This document shows, piece after piece, positions 26,101 through 38,300 of a DNA stretch of 64,000 nt. The notes under the pieces are model-generated. The model was not told where the DNA came from and made no database searches. It was given only the letters and a program-made list of their open reading frames with translations. The stretch is from NCBI RefSeq assembly GCF_036417845.1, contig NC_089979.1:51994275-52058274 (forward strand), read 5' to 3'. The DNA comes from Apteryx mantelli. Lineage: Eukaryota; Chordata; Aves; Apterygiformes; Apterygidae. Each line of letters starts with the position of its first letter. Positions within the stretch are counted from its first letter, which is position 1. A program made the translations under genes and the position numbers.

Positions 26101-26617
26101 TCTTCTTATTCACTTAGCGGCATGTATTTAATCATTCATTCCTTCAAAATCTGGCCTGAATTTTTTAAATTCAGGCTGGATTGAGAAGTACATATTATAA
26201 TCCTATAACACCACCTTCCTTAATATAGGCACTTAATTTATTTGTCAATGACACAGTACCATTTCCAAATTCGATAGCTTGAATAAAAATTCTTTCTAAT
26301 AAAAATAATGAAAAATAATTTCCATAAGTGACTTCTTTAGTTTTATGAGATTGAAACAGAGATGAAACAGCTTATTTCTGTAAGTCTTTTACTGGTGTTA
26401 CCAGTGTCAGCTCAGCCTTCATTAACCAAAATACTTGTACTCTTAATTTGAGTTAATTGAGGCAAATATCCTTGTTAAAAAAAAAGAATAGTTCTTTATG
26501 AGTTAGTAGAACATTTTAAATTCTAATAACCCCCACCCCATAGTCTTAAATTCAACCTGATAATAGATATAAAAACTACAACTTCCTTTACTTGACTAGA
26601 TTTTAATTTCAGCTGAT

Positions 26618-26750
26618 GCTGCATTAATCTCTCTCTCCTGGTAAAGAAGAGAAGACCTCAGAACAGCAACGTCTAACCTAGAGCCTCCAGATCTTTGCCC
26701 ATGACTGCTCCTGCCCCCCTTTCATAAAAAAATCCTTTAAATACAGGCCA
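26618..26750 (+). repeat. Direct repeat, right copy
   Basis: Diverged second copy of the 24832-24988 segment, in the same orientation and missing the internal insertion. The resemblance starts at GCTGCATTAAT and ends at ACAGGCCA. Origin unknown: it could be an unrecognised dispersed repeat present twice, a tandem duplication, or solo ends of an element. Confidence 0.8.
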
Positions 26751-29700
26751 TATGAATTGTTTTTCCACATGCCGGATGAAATTTCTCCTTAGAAACAGAT
26801 AGAGATATAACTTTTCGATATCACAGAATTGATACCTGCTCCAGGAGCATGCAATGATATCCACTGATGATCTCTCCAGAACAAGGACAAGGGCATACAT
26901 TAATTTTCCACTGCTAGGTGGAAGGTTTTTATAAAAGAATTGATCCACCTACATGCTCTTTTCAAAAGAAGGAGTAAAATGTCTTTATTTTGGAGGTGCA
27001 ACCTTGCTCACCATGTTCTCCCATAACCTGCCCAGCATTTGAAACCTACCCCATGCTGTTACTTCTGCCCTTCCTACACTGGTAGGATGTGAGCCTTATC
27101 TTGGTCCTGAGGATGGCAAGCCCTGGTAGCAGCATCTCACCTCTGAGGTGCCTGCGGACCTGCTCTAGGTCACATCCCCAGTCAGCACCAGCACATGAGA
27201 AGGGAGGGCAGCAAAACCCAGGCACCCCAGACGACAAGAGAGTGCAAAAGTGAACAGGATGACAATGCTGAGAGATTACAAATATAAGCCCTCTAGGGGT
27301 GAAAAAAAAAAAGGAAACATCCTCCGATTTTCCTCTTCTGTCCTCACATAAAGCTGGTTACTTTGAAGAGAGGACTCCATGGGTCTGTTGCCTGTTGAGA
27401 TACACCTTTCCCCTGCATCAAACTGCCCTAAACTGGATACTGCTGTAGCTATGGATTTTCCATGCTTCCTTAAGGTGCAGATAGGCTCAAGGGGTTCTAC
27501 TGAGACATTTTACTGACAAAACGCAGCAAGAAAAAAATCTTATTTCCATCTGTTTGAATCAGATCTATTGCTAGAGCCTAAATTAAAAGGAAAGAAACAG
27601 AAGCTGCAGCATCTGAGGACAACACCCCAAACCAGGATTTATCCAGTATTTCCACAAGCAATTCTGTTAAACTAATAAAATCTGCATGAACACTAGGCAA
27701 GGCAAAGGCTCGCACAACCCATCAATCAAGTAGCTGGCACCAGTTCACCTTTCTGGCAGCCCAGCGTACAGCCTCAGCTCCAGGCTCCCCATCAGGGCAA
27801 CCAGGTGGGCAAGGATGCTCAGACCCATCTCCACCCAGCCTGATTTTCCACAATGGACTTACTACCCAGGAGCAGGCAGTTGAAGATGCGTGCATATATG
27901 CCCTGATTTGGCTGCCCCGCTGTCAATATTCATTACTCACCACACTTGCAAAGTGAGGAAAACTGGGGACACCAAGTCAGAGGACTCAGCACCCTTTCTC
28001 AGGGGTGCTCAGCACCTCTGGAAATCAGTGTGAAAGTGAGGTACTCTTTACATTATGGTATGAATAGATCTTTCTCTCGCACTTCGCCAGAGACACTGGC
28101 GGCATTGTTAAAGCACCCGCACAACTAAGTCTAACACGGCTGAAAATTTGGCAGAGCAGCCCGGGCCTTTTTTCTTCAGTGTGATCAAATGGCAGTATTG
28201 CTCACTGAATGTTCAGGGCATAAAAGGATTAGCTGCCCTCCCCTGCCGAGCAGGTGAGCTGAAACCCTTTCCAATTCACTACATGTCAGTTTACAAGTAA
28301 AACATAAGGTATAAATGCAGCTATTGTTAACAAGAAGCAGCCATCCTGGCTGGGGAGTTAGATTAGCAATTTGCCTTTTGTAAAAGGATTAGCAGAGCCC
28401 TATTGTTTCAGTGTTTATTTACCAATTTGCATTTTGAAAATGGGGCATGTATCTGACTAGGGCCCATGTTCTCCATGCACCCTGGGCCACTCCATTTTCT
28501 TCCAGTTCCCCATTGCCAGAAGCTGCTGCTGTGCCTTTAACAGACCAGAGACTGAGGGAAAATCAAGTCCTTCCCAGGACTACCACAGCTCACACAGCCA
28601 CGTTTTGTTGGGCTGTCTGGCATTCGCGGGTCTTCCAGCTGAGAGCAACTGCTTGGTTGCTGCTAGCTGTGTAGAGCAGACACGAGACCTGATTTTCCCC
28701 TTTGACTCAGATAATTCAGTTTAATACCCTGATATTCCCAGCACATTCACCACAGTTTCTAAGCACGTGGGCTGCAGCTTCTAGTCTGCAGCAGGTTGTT
28801 ATAGGGATCACAGATGCCAAGGCAACAGGCCTTTAGATCAGGCACCATCACAATTAGTCCTGTTTCCACACTTCCAGTCTTCAAAGCCCCTCAGATAATT
28901 CCTATAACTTTCACATAACTTGGCTATTTCATTCACTGACGAAGAAATTACATGAACCTCACAGATTCGCCCCAGTGCAGCGGCTCTCAGCATCCCAACC
29001 CTCACTCAACATCTCTGATCCCTCTTTAGGTTAGGTTGTGTTGGGTGCTCGACAGTCTTGGGGAGCCTCGCAAACAAGTATTTATTGTTGCAACCACTAG
29101 CTCGCTATCTACACACCGCAGGGACCCTTCACTTGAATTCAAGTTGAGGGAAGAGATTTCACACAGAACAATTTTCAGGATGGGAAATGGAGAACTCCAT
29201 TTACCCAAGCTAACTCCACCAGGAGTGCGGTCTGGCCATTTGGCAGACAACAGCTGCTCAGTTGGATTAGGTAAAAATTCCTTCGTTAGAGGGAATGTGG
29301 ATGTTTTGGAAGGTAAGTGGGAGAATAGATTTTTTAATTAAAGGGACACCAGTGCATTTGCACTCTGGTGCAGCCACACACTCTGTTTTTCATAAGATAG
29401 TGATTTAGGAAGCTATTCTTTTAAATAATAATAAAAAACACAGTTTAAAAGACAAACAAGCATCCAGCTGTGCTAAATTACTTTCCTACGCCCACAGGAC
29501 CCACCAGCAAAATATAGCATGTATTTTACAAGTATATGATTTATTTACATGGAGTAACATACAGGTATTGGTTTTGACCTGTAAAACTCCTATATGGCCT
29601 GGGGCCTACACATTCAAAAGCCTTCTCTCAGCCCGAGCTATATTGCCACAGCCGTGCCTGAGCAGGATCTCTGCTCGCAGGAGGGGAGAAGCAACTGCAG

Positions 29701-30063
29701 GGTGTTCTCTGCTTCTGTAACTCCTTCCTCTCACCCATTTCTTTTCTTTTCTTCTTTCCTCCAAATAGTTCTGGTTCTTTGATTGTCAGGCCTCTTGCAT
29801 GGGCAGTTCATTTTTTCTGGTCACGGGGGAATGAGGCAGCTCTAGTGGGACATATTGTAAAGATCTTGAAATACACTCTTTGCTGCTGGCTTATTGCAGA
29901 TACTCTGATTCATGGTCAAAAAAGGAGGCCTTGATTAAGGATGTGAATTTAAGAATTACCAAGGAGCACGTAAGGCAAGCAACACGCATTCTGTCCTGAA
30001 GAATGTGTGCACATGTTTAATCAAAGAAACTTCACAAAGAAGGGACAGTGATGCTTCAAATGC
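26751..30063. other. Intergenic DNA with one CNE candidate
   Basis: Non-coding. Apart from the segment at 28130-28460 I see no structured feature. Pyrimidine-rich near 29740-29765. Confidence 0.6.
28130..28460. promoter_or_regulatory. Candidate conserved non-coding element
   Basis: Repeat-free segment with related words AAAAGGATTAGC (twice, near 28226 and 28382) and TTAGCAATTTGCC / ACCAATTTGCATTTTG. No open frame. Confidence 0.3.
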
Positions 30064-30120
30064 ATGGGACAGGCTCTCTCCTACGGAGCTTACACTTTAC
30101 ATTTAGATCAGCACAAGTAG
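30064..30120 (-). mobile_element. Possible MIR tail fragment
   Basis: ACAGGCTCTCTCCTACGGAG followed by CTTACACTTTACATTTAGAT resembles the reverse complement of the amniote MIR tail. Short and uncertain. Confidence 0.35.
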
Positions 30121-33100
30121 CAATAGCATTGCAGGGAAGGTGGATAAGGATTACAACAATAAAACTTTGCAACTGGCCTGCACCGTAATTCCCCCAGTTA
30201 GAAACAACGAAATGTTTCTAGTTAATGAACTAGTGCTATTGACATTTCAGTAAGTTTGAGAGTACACCTGTAGGGTAAACCTGGAGGGTAAACTCTTTGA
30301 TAGGATTTAGGCTGTATATTCTCTAGTGCAATGGTTTTCAATCAGCAGTCCTTGAGGTCTGCTTTGAAGATATGTGAAAGGTATCTAAAAAAAAAGGCAA
30401 GCATATTGCCTACACTTAAATTCACTATATGTCCCTGGAAATTTTTGGTGAGCAGGAGGGAACACAGTATGTGAAATTGCAAGCAATTGCTCTAGAATGA
30501 CAGATGGGGAGAAGATTTCCTCTTTCTCAATTGAGAACATAGATTACCATGTATTCATAGACAAGGGCTGGTAACCTCCTGGTGCTGCCTGGGCCTATTG
30601 ATCTCTTTATAGGATCTGGACTAACAACACTGGGCACCAATTCACCTTCAGTGCCTGTAACTCTGTCCTACATTTGGATGCAAACTCAAGTCTTCTCAAC
30701 ACAGATCTGCAAAGGCCTTAGTCATCTTTTAAGTCAGGGACAGCACGGCTGTTAAAAATAAATATGTAAGCATATCTTAACACAGCAACAGTCTACACCC
30801 ATTCACAGATCACCAGGCGCCATGGCTACAATGCAACACACCCCGGCAAAGCATCAGCACCACCAGCACCATGCTTTTATCTGCGCTGCAGCAGCCTTCT
30901 CTGAGAGGGCGGCAGTGCTGGCACGCGCCGCGATTCATAGCTTTCCACAACACGGCCCCGCTTCATTCAGGTTTGCCAGCGTACCCTCTCTGTATGGAAG
31001 AGGAGAAATGGTAACAGCTCTTTGATACCACTTGACGCTCTGCCAAAGGATGGCGATGGTGGGCTAAGGTCCCGTTGTGAAGACAACGGCCAAAGGCAGG
31101 AGCAATAATGAAGTGTAGTTTCCGTCTGGCTGAACATATAAGGTTTAATACTGTAGGTGGCACAACTACCAGGCATGGCTAAAATGAGAGCTGCGTGAAC
31201 ATGACTGAATAAATATATCAAGCAATACTTGATCCAAGAAGAACGGCAGGGAAAAGCCAGCTGTTCAGCACTGAGAATTGGTGTTGCCTTCTCATACAGC
31301 CAATGAGCAACAGCCCCATGATCTTCTGGGACTGTTAATGTTTAAGCCACTTTTTTTTTCCTATACTGGATTGTCACCAGATACTTAGCCTAATCAATAC
31401 TCTGCTCTCATAACCTCTCTCTTACAGGATTTAAATGAGGAAATAGAAATTAGCATACGTTCACTGAAGCCAGACAAGCTTTAGACAGTGATCACGTTCT
31501 GCTCATTTAGCAGAACATTAATACTTTGTGTGAGCACACGGGTCCACAAGAGGACTTCTGCACAGAAACCGGAAATGGTTCCAAAGGTATCTTTTATCAC
31601 CACGCTTCAGATTCCCTTTTCAAATCCCTTGTCAAAATGGTTCACTGTTTGAATGAGGCTCTTTGAACCCAGCAATTGGTTGAAATGAAGATGCTTTCTA
31701 TTTTAACTCCAAAAACACCTACAGGCAAATCAATTACACTTTTAAAATGCCCACAGCAGAATGGTTTAAGAAAAATGAGAGGTTGGGATTTATTATTATT
31801 ATTTTTTTTTTTAGTTTTATGGTAAGTAGAGCAGAGAGAGATTGTTAAAAGAAACAAAATATTCACAGAAAAATGATCGGATATCTCTCAGAAAACTTCA
31901 TGCATATTGGAAGCTTTCCAATCTGATACAGCTCCATCAGAAAGGTAGGTGGCATTGCTGAGTACAGTCTTCAGCGAAACCAATATTTTTGTTATTTGTT
32001 TGCAAAATACACTAGTAAAATGGACTCTTAATTCCCTTCTGGAGCCCACAGACACTCAAGACTGACAATAAAGAACAGAACACATAAAAAAAACCATAGT
32101 ATTGTGTTCATAAAGCATTAAGGCGTAAGACCCAAGGAAAACGCTGGACCTGAGCTCCGCTATACTCCAGAGATCCTACTAGCACAAAATAGCAATCCTG
32201 CTATCAAAAATACCGTACTACCAGATGACCAGAGAGCAGTTCATGGTCAAGGCTAAATGGGCACCAGTGCACCAGCTAAAATAACTTCATCCCAGGCAAA
32301 TATTCTAGAGACTACCATGACTACTGTTTAAAGACAAACACATAGAGTGAATTGATAATGCAGGGGTCAACAACCCGTTCTGATATAAAACATTTCACAA
32401 AAAGCAGACCAGACCATGCTACAGTAACTTTTATTACAGAAATCAGTAAGTCAGCAAGGCTATTCATAATTATATTATAGAAGTGCCTCATCCTTAGACC
32501 AGCTAACACAGAGCTAAAATGGAAGCATATAACAAATTAGTGCTAATAAGCAAACAATCGTTAGAAGTGTTAACAAGTGATGGTAGACAGGCTGTTTTTC
32601 ATTTTATTACTGATCTGTAGTAAGTGTTATTATCCTCATAGAATAACATTGTATTATGAAATGCATGTGAACAGTATTAAAGTCTTAGATAATCCGATGC
32701 TGGCCAGCAGCAGCAAAATTGTAAAAAAAGTGAAAGAATCATTTCTGAAAGGCCTGATAGCCATTAGCATTAACAGAGTTTATAGGCTGCACAGAGGGCC
32801 AATGTGCTGCAGTGTAAATAACAGGAATTCGCTCCGACCTGGGGATCTAAGGAATCAATTGAATACACAGTTTCTTCCCATTTTTCAAAAGAGGCTAAAT
32901 ATACATGCTTAATTTCAATTGATTTGTGACTGAACTAGGTTCCTAAGTCTTAGATATTTTCAAATTTTTTAGCCAATAGATTCCTTAGACATTTCCTTCT
33001 TTTATAATACAAACAGCCACAACCAATCATTTTTCATTATGGTTTTGTATGTCTATTTTGTTTTATACACAATTCTATTTAAACAACAAATGTAACAGAA

Positions 33101-35229
33101 CTACTTCCACTCACTATAAAAATAAGTTTTTTCTGAAGTTCAGCAAAACCAGAAATGATATCAGATACAGTGAGGACAACGTGCTTATTCTAAACTATAG
33201 CTAGAAAAAGATAGGAGTTAGAGGAAAAAAAAAACAACTTTGTAATGAAGGAGCTTGCAAGACAAGAAGAGAATTCATGTTTGCCTACTTTTTATTTCTG
33301 TTCACTGTAACCAGATAACGTGAAAATTCTGGACACATTTTATGACTACATACTTATTTACAGCAATCATTTCTTAAGCTTTGTAAGCCAAACTTAAATG
33401 AAACTTTGAAGTTCAATCAAAATAATAGGCCACGAGGTTGACAGTTTCACATTACAAATGTGCATTTTCCATATATTAGGAAGAAAGATAACAGGAATGC
33501 AATCTAGGAGGACAGGAGTATCCTATCATAACTCTAAGTAATTTCCAAGCCCTCCTGAGCTAGCTTCACCAATAACACAATGCAGCAGATTGAAATGCAC
33601 CCAAATCACTTTACTGCCATGTGTAAGCTGAACTTAGGAAAGTTTACTGAATTATTAAATAAGCAATTATGATAACTCAAGATACTGAATACAGATAGGG
33701 TTGCATCAACAGAGCTAAAAATGTTGGGGTTTTTGCAGTTCTTCCCTTCAGAAGCATTAGGGGTATGAAAGCAAGCACGACACCTTCCCTTCCCACAAGG
33801 GCATTTCTCACTGGAAGACAGCTAAAAAAAGTCAGTGAAGAACGAAAAAAAGAACCCAGTACAGCAAAGTCCTACTGGGGAATAGGGTTTTAATGAACAC
33901 ACAGAGCAACTAGGTGACATCTTTATCAGCCCTCATAAACCTTGATTGAATACACAGTGATAAGGCCTGTTTAAACTGTCATCCTCACGATAACATACAC
34001 AGAGACAACTCGGGCCTTAGCAACGACCTGTGTAAAAGAGGCCTTTCCAAAAGTGCAGGCACCGTTAGGTAGTGTATATCATGTAAACAGTTCAAAGCTT
34101 GCGCGGCTGGTTTATTTGTGCGATGGCGGGAGGCGGAGGGGTGCCGGCGGGTGGATATGCACATCTTCTCGTGGCACCAGCTTGAAAGGGCATTTTCTTC
34201 AGAGCTAGTCTGGTTTTGAGGCTGGCGAGCTGTCTGGGGAAGATGGGTGCTTTGAGTCAGAATGACCTTTAGCACTTAGATCTGCAAACATGGAGAATTT
34301 CATATAAGCAGTTTTAAACGATTTAAGGCAAGCCTGCTCTGTGGGATTTTTTTTTTTTTTTTAAAGAGCAACATCATAAATGATGCGCGCAACATTCAGC
34401 ACTAGGAAGCAAACGGACATTTGGGGCCAGAAGCACTATGGAAGCCAGTAGTGACATGGCTGGTTATAACAGAGGATCTGGTCCTCACCACCTGGGATAG
34501 TTCCTTCAAAAAAAATTTTAAGTATCTTAGTTTCTAAGCACCTCCTAGAAACACACTGGCAACCACATGGCCAGTAAGCAAGGATTTAATTTCTCTTTTT
34601 CTATATTTATTTCTGGCTTAAAAAATAAAACTTAGACTTGAACTTGTATTCCTGTTCCCCAGAATTGTTCTTCCCTCACTTTAATGCTTGCAGTGACACC
34701 CACTGGTAGTAGCAGGTTGAGTCCCAGAGAACCATTACTGAAATGCTGCAGCACACTGACAGTCACGGAGACACAGACAACCTCAAAAAAACATCACCAC
34801 CAAAAAGCTGACATTTTATCAGCTCATTTAATATAACAACTTAATAACTTATTCAGTGTATATTTCTTCCATTAATAACTTTAAACAAAGATTGACAGAA
34901 AATTAATAGTTAACTACAACTAATAAAATATTTTGGATTTTTATACATGCAATAATTAATAAATTTGTAAGTCCCACTGCTTGGGAGGTGGGAGAAAATG
35001 ATTCATTTTATCTATATTTGATCTTTGGCCCCCTTACAGTAACTAGCCCTAGTACTAGATTATAGTTTTCCACTAGGAAAAGGAATGGGAACACTAAGCT
35101 GAATTGGTATATCACCACGTGGCTGGCAGCAACGCATTTTAGCTACTCGTGAACTCTGGTTTTTTTTTTTGTGGGCTTCTTTGCACACACTAGCAGATTT
35201 CCTCTAGTACCCCAAGTATGGTTTTTCCT
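30121..35229. other. Intergenic DNA with one CNE candidate
   Basis: Non-coding and AT-rich. The segment 32330-33100 stands out as constrained-looking. Poly-T tracts lie near 31802 and 34347. No gene recognised. Confidence 0.6.
32330..33100. promoter_or_regulatory. Candidate conserved non-coding element
   Basis: Complex, low-GC sequence without repeat signature, rich in homeodomain-type words such as CCATTAGCATTAACAG and AATTAGTGCTAATAAG. A short plus-strand open frame (32577-32912) matches no protein I know and is probably chance. Confidence 0.3.
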
Positions 35230-35352
35230 CTTTCACACATAGGGAAGAAGGGAAACAGAACTAAGTGATTTGGGTAAGGACTCCCAGGAAACCCACGAAA
35301 ACCCAAGTCTAATAAATCCCAATCTAATGGCCTCAATTAGAAGACCACTTGT
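35230..35352 (-). mobile_element. MIR-like SINE fragment
   Basis: The plus strand reads like the reverse complement of a MIR core: CACATAGGGAAGAAGGGAAA, ACTAAGTGATTTGGGTAAGG, ACCCAAGTCTAATAAATCCC, AATCTAATGGCC and AGAAGACCACTTG, the last matching the usual 'CACTAGACCACAC' end. Confidence 0.6.
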
Positions 35353-38300
35353 CTTGTAAGCTTTATTAATGAAATTTCTCTATAACACATGGAGGTTGTC
35401 CATGTTTAAACAAAATTGTCTAGGGTTAAGCTGGTACACACACACACAAAATCTCCAGTTATAAAATGCGTTCATGAAAAGAGAAGGCTAGTTTTTAAGT
35501 TGACTGTAACTTGTTAGCTTGGAAAGGATCAAGGGAAATTTCAGAAATACTTGCAATAAAAAGTTAAAAGAGAATTACTTTTTGCCTACTCTATGGCATG
35601 AGCCAAAAGCAAATGGCTCCTGGCTGCGAACAAGCAAGGTGTGTTTGCTGACTCACTCTGATTAAAAGCGTTTTAGTCAGCTTTACTTTATTTCCCACAT
35701 CTAAGGCCACTAACATTCTCTCTGGAGGAGGGGGCAGAAGCAGAACTATTATATTCATGGAAAACCCATTTATACAGGACTTCCCACAGAGTGGGAAAAA
35801 AAAAAGAAATGTTATCCAACGCATTCCCAGCCAAACTTCCTCCTGAAGTGAAAAATCCTTCCCTTTGATAAGAAAGTTGTGTCAGACAGACCACATTTCT
35901 GTCCTTGACAAAAGAATCGCCCTCCCTTGGCTTGCTCCAGTTTTGGCAACTGTGCTCGGCAGAACCACGCTGCTGTTCCCAGAGAGTCACCAGACTTGAT
36001 ATGGAGCTGGTGGCTCTGCTTATCTCTGACCCGAACAATAAAATCAGAATGAACTATGAACAAACACACAAGCACACAGCCACTGCAGGTAACATCACCA
36101 AAGGTCCAGCCTCGTCTCTGAGGCAGCCAGGTCTCCCCAGGGACAGAAAGCCTATGAAGGACCTAACAGAGGGTCATTAAAGACCCTCTCTCTCCTTTTC
36201 TTCTTTCTCCTATCCACAGATGTCTACAGTGGTCTTCAATGCTGCATATACATACTTTGCAGCAAAATAAGATAGGCCTGTTAGCCTGCCTGCTTCCCTC
36301 TGATATTCTGTGTGTGTAGGGAAGAAATTTTAAAAAGTGAGGTGGAGGGTAGTATTTCTCTTCACATGAGCATTGAAAGTTTGTCCCTTTCAGTTCCCCT
36401 TGTTTCTAATCTGCTGACAGCGGCTCAGGAGCCTTGCTCCAGAGAGCTTGGGGATGAGGCTGCTGAGCACAACACGGCAGTGCATGTCCAGCTTCCCAAC
36501 CTGTAGCTCAGGTAGCAGAAACAGCCCGGCTGGGGTACTGCTGACTGCCTCGCAGATTAGCTACCTTGCAGGAAAAGCTCATGAAGAATATTATGTTACC
36601 ATGGATGCACTACACTTCTGCTCTCACTGCTAGCTACCACTGACAAAGTTGTCCTAAGCTGTATCTACTCTGCAAGCAAATGTGCAACACTGCAGCCCAC
36701 ATAGTGCTGCCTAAGTTAACATTTGGCCATGAGACCTTATCCCAGGATGTGCCAAATCCTTACCCATCTTCCTGAGAAAGATTTGGCAGCCCCCAAGGCC
36801 ACCACTATTAATGTCATTATGCGTGTTTGAACTAGCTACCCTACTCATTAAATATGTATATCCTACAAAACAATTGGGGCTAATTTGGTAAACCAAAAAT
36901 TCCCAGAATTAAGTTCTGTTACCAGAATTGAGACTGGAAATGATGCTTCCATAGATTTTTCTCTTGAAATTACACATCATTTGTAAAAGGAATACAGCCC
37001 TACATTACATAATTGAAGATGGACAGAAAGAAAAAAGGCCAGACCAAATCAGCAGAGAGTAAAGTCCTTTTCTTGTCCTGAAAAGTTAGGAAAAGAAGGA
37101 AACACTAACCCTATTACCTTGCAAATGCACCTGCAGACTCTGCCAAAGGACATTCCAGGGCACACAGGCGGCAAGAAAAGTCAAGTATGGGATACATGTT
37201 TGCTCTCAGCCAATCCAGAGAGCAAATAGCAATTATGGCAGCCTTTCTGGCTAAATGAAATTGGTCAGCTGGAAACTAGGCAAAGAAGGGGAATCCTAAG
37301 GCATCCAGAAGGGCAAAAGGTACTTCTCTTTATAAATCCATTCTTGCCTAGACACTTTTTTTTTTTCCTCCTCTCTCTGCAGACTATTCAACTACCTGTT
37401 CAAAGTTGAAAAACTCCTGCAAAAGCAAAACTGTAAGATCAGCCACTAACTCTTTCTGGAGTGTTCAACCACAGTTTGCCCCATCTTGGGTCACAGTTTA
37501 ACTCATTATAGCAGGCAAAGTCTAAAATTATATGTCTCAGTATCCTAATCTTGTTCATGAAGATACACTTTTCATATCTAATTCATTTCCATTCTACTAC
37601 CCATGTAACAAAGTCAACTCAGGACAAGTAGATGCCCAGGGGGCTTGGCCCACTCAACTCTACTTGGCTGCAACACTTTAAAAGTGTAAGTGGCCTCCAA
37701 CTACTGTCTGCTGCAGGGCAAGCACCTCAACAGGTAATTACCGAGGAGCGAGGAGCAGTTGATCTGCAGTAGATTTTACACCACTGCTTGTTTGCAGGTG
37801 TTCACAGTAAACGCAAGTTGAGATCACTTACCCCTTTACATCCTTGCGTGTATAATGGGAAAAGAGAGTTGCGTTATGTAGAACAGCAGGTCCATAGTAA
37901 CTTCTTCGTCAGGCACTGGCTTGTAACTCCCCCACCTTCCTTCTTCACATGCAGAGTAGTTCCAGTACAAGTCTGGGACACATTACTCCAGGGAGATTTG
38001 GTGTGGGGGGGACCTCTCTGGAGTGGTGGGAAATGCAAGACAAGGGAGATGGTGGGGTTACAACAGGACTCAATGTATTCATGAGACAAGCTCACAGGAG
38101 AGGGGAGAGATGAATTTAAAAGTCTCTTTGAGGCATGACTCTGCTCACAAATGAATTTGCCACTCAAGGGTCTCACCACACAAAATTCCTGAGAATTAGG
38201 CCTAAGACTGCAAAAAGAGTTTTAGGCTTCCCCATCCCCTTATTCTAATACATGTTTCTATACCAACAAGATGATGAGGAGTATAGCTTGCTTTCAAACA

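Noticed and set aside
30320..30480. Possible hAT-type or other DNA transposon remnant ('caatggttttcaatcagcagtcc')
   Set aside because: Only one short phrase is suggestive; no terminal inverted repeats or target duplication seen.
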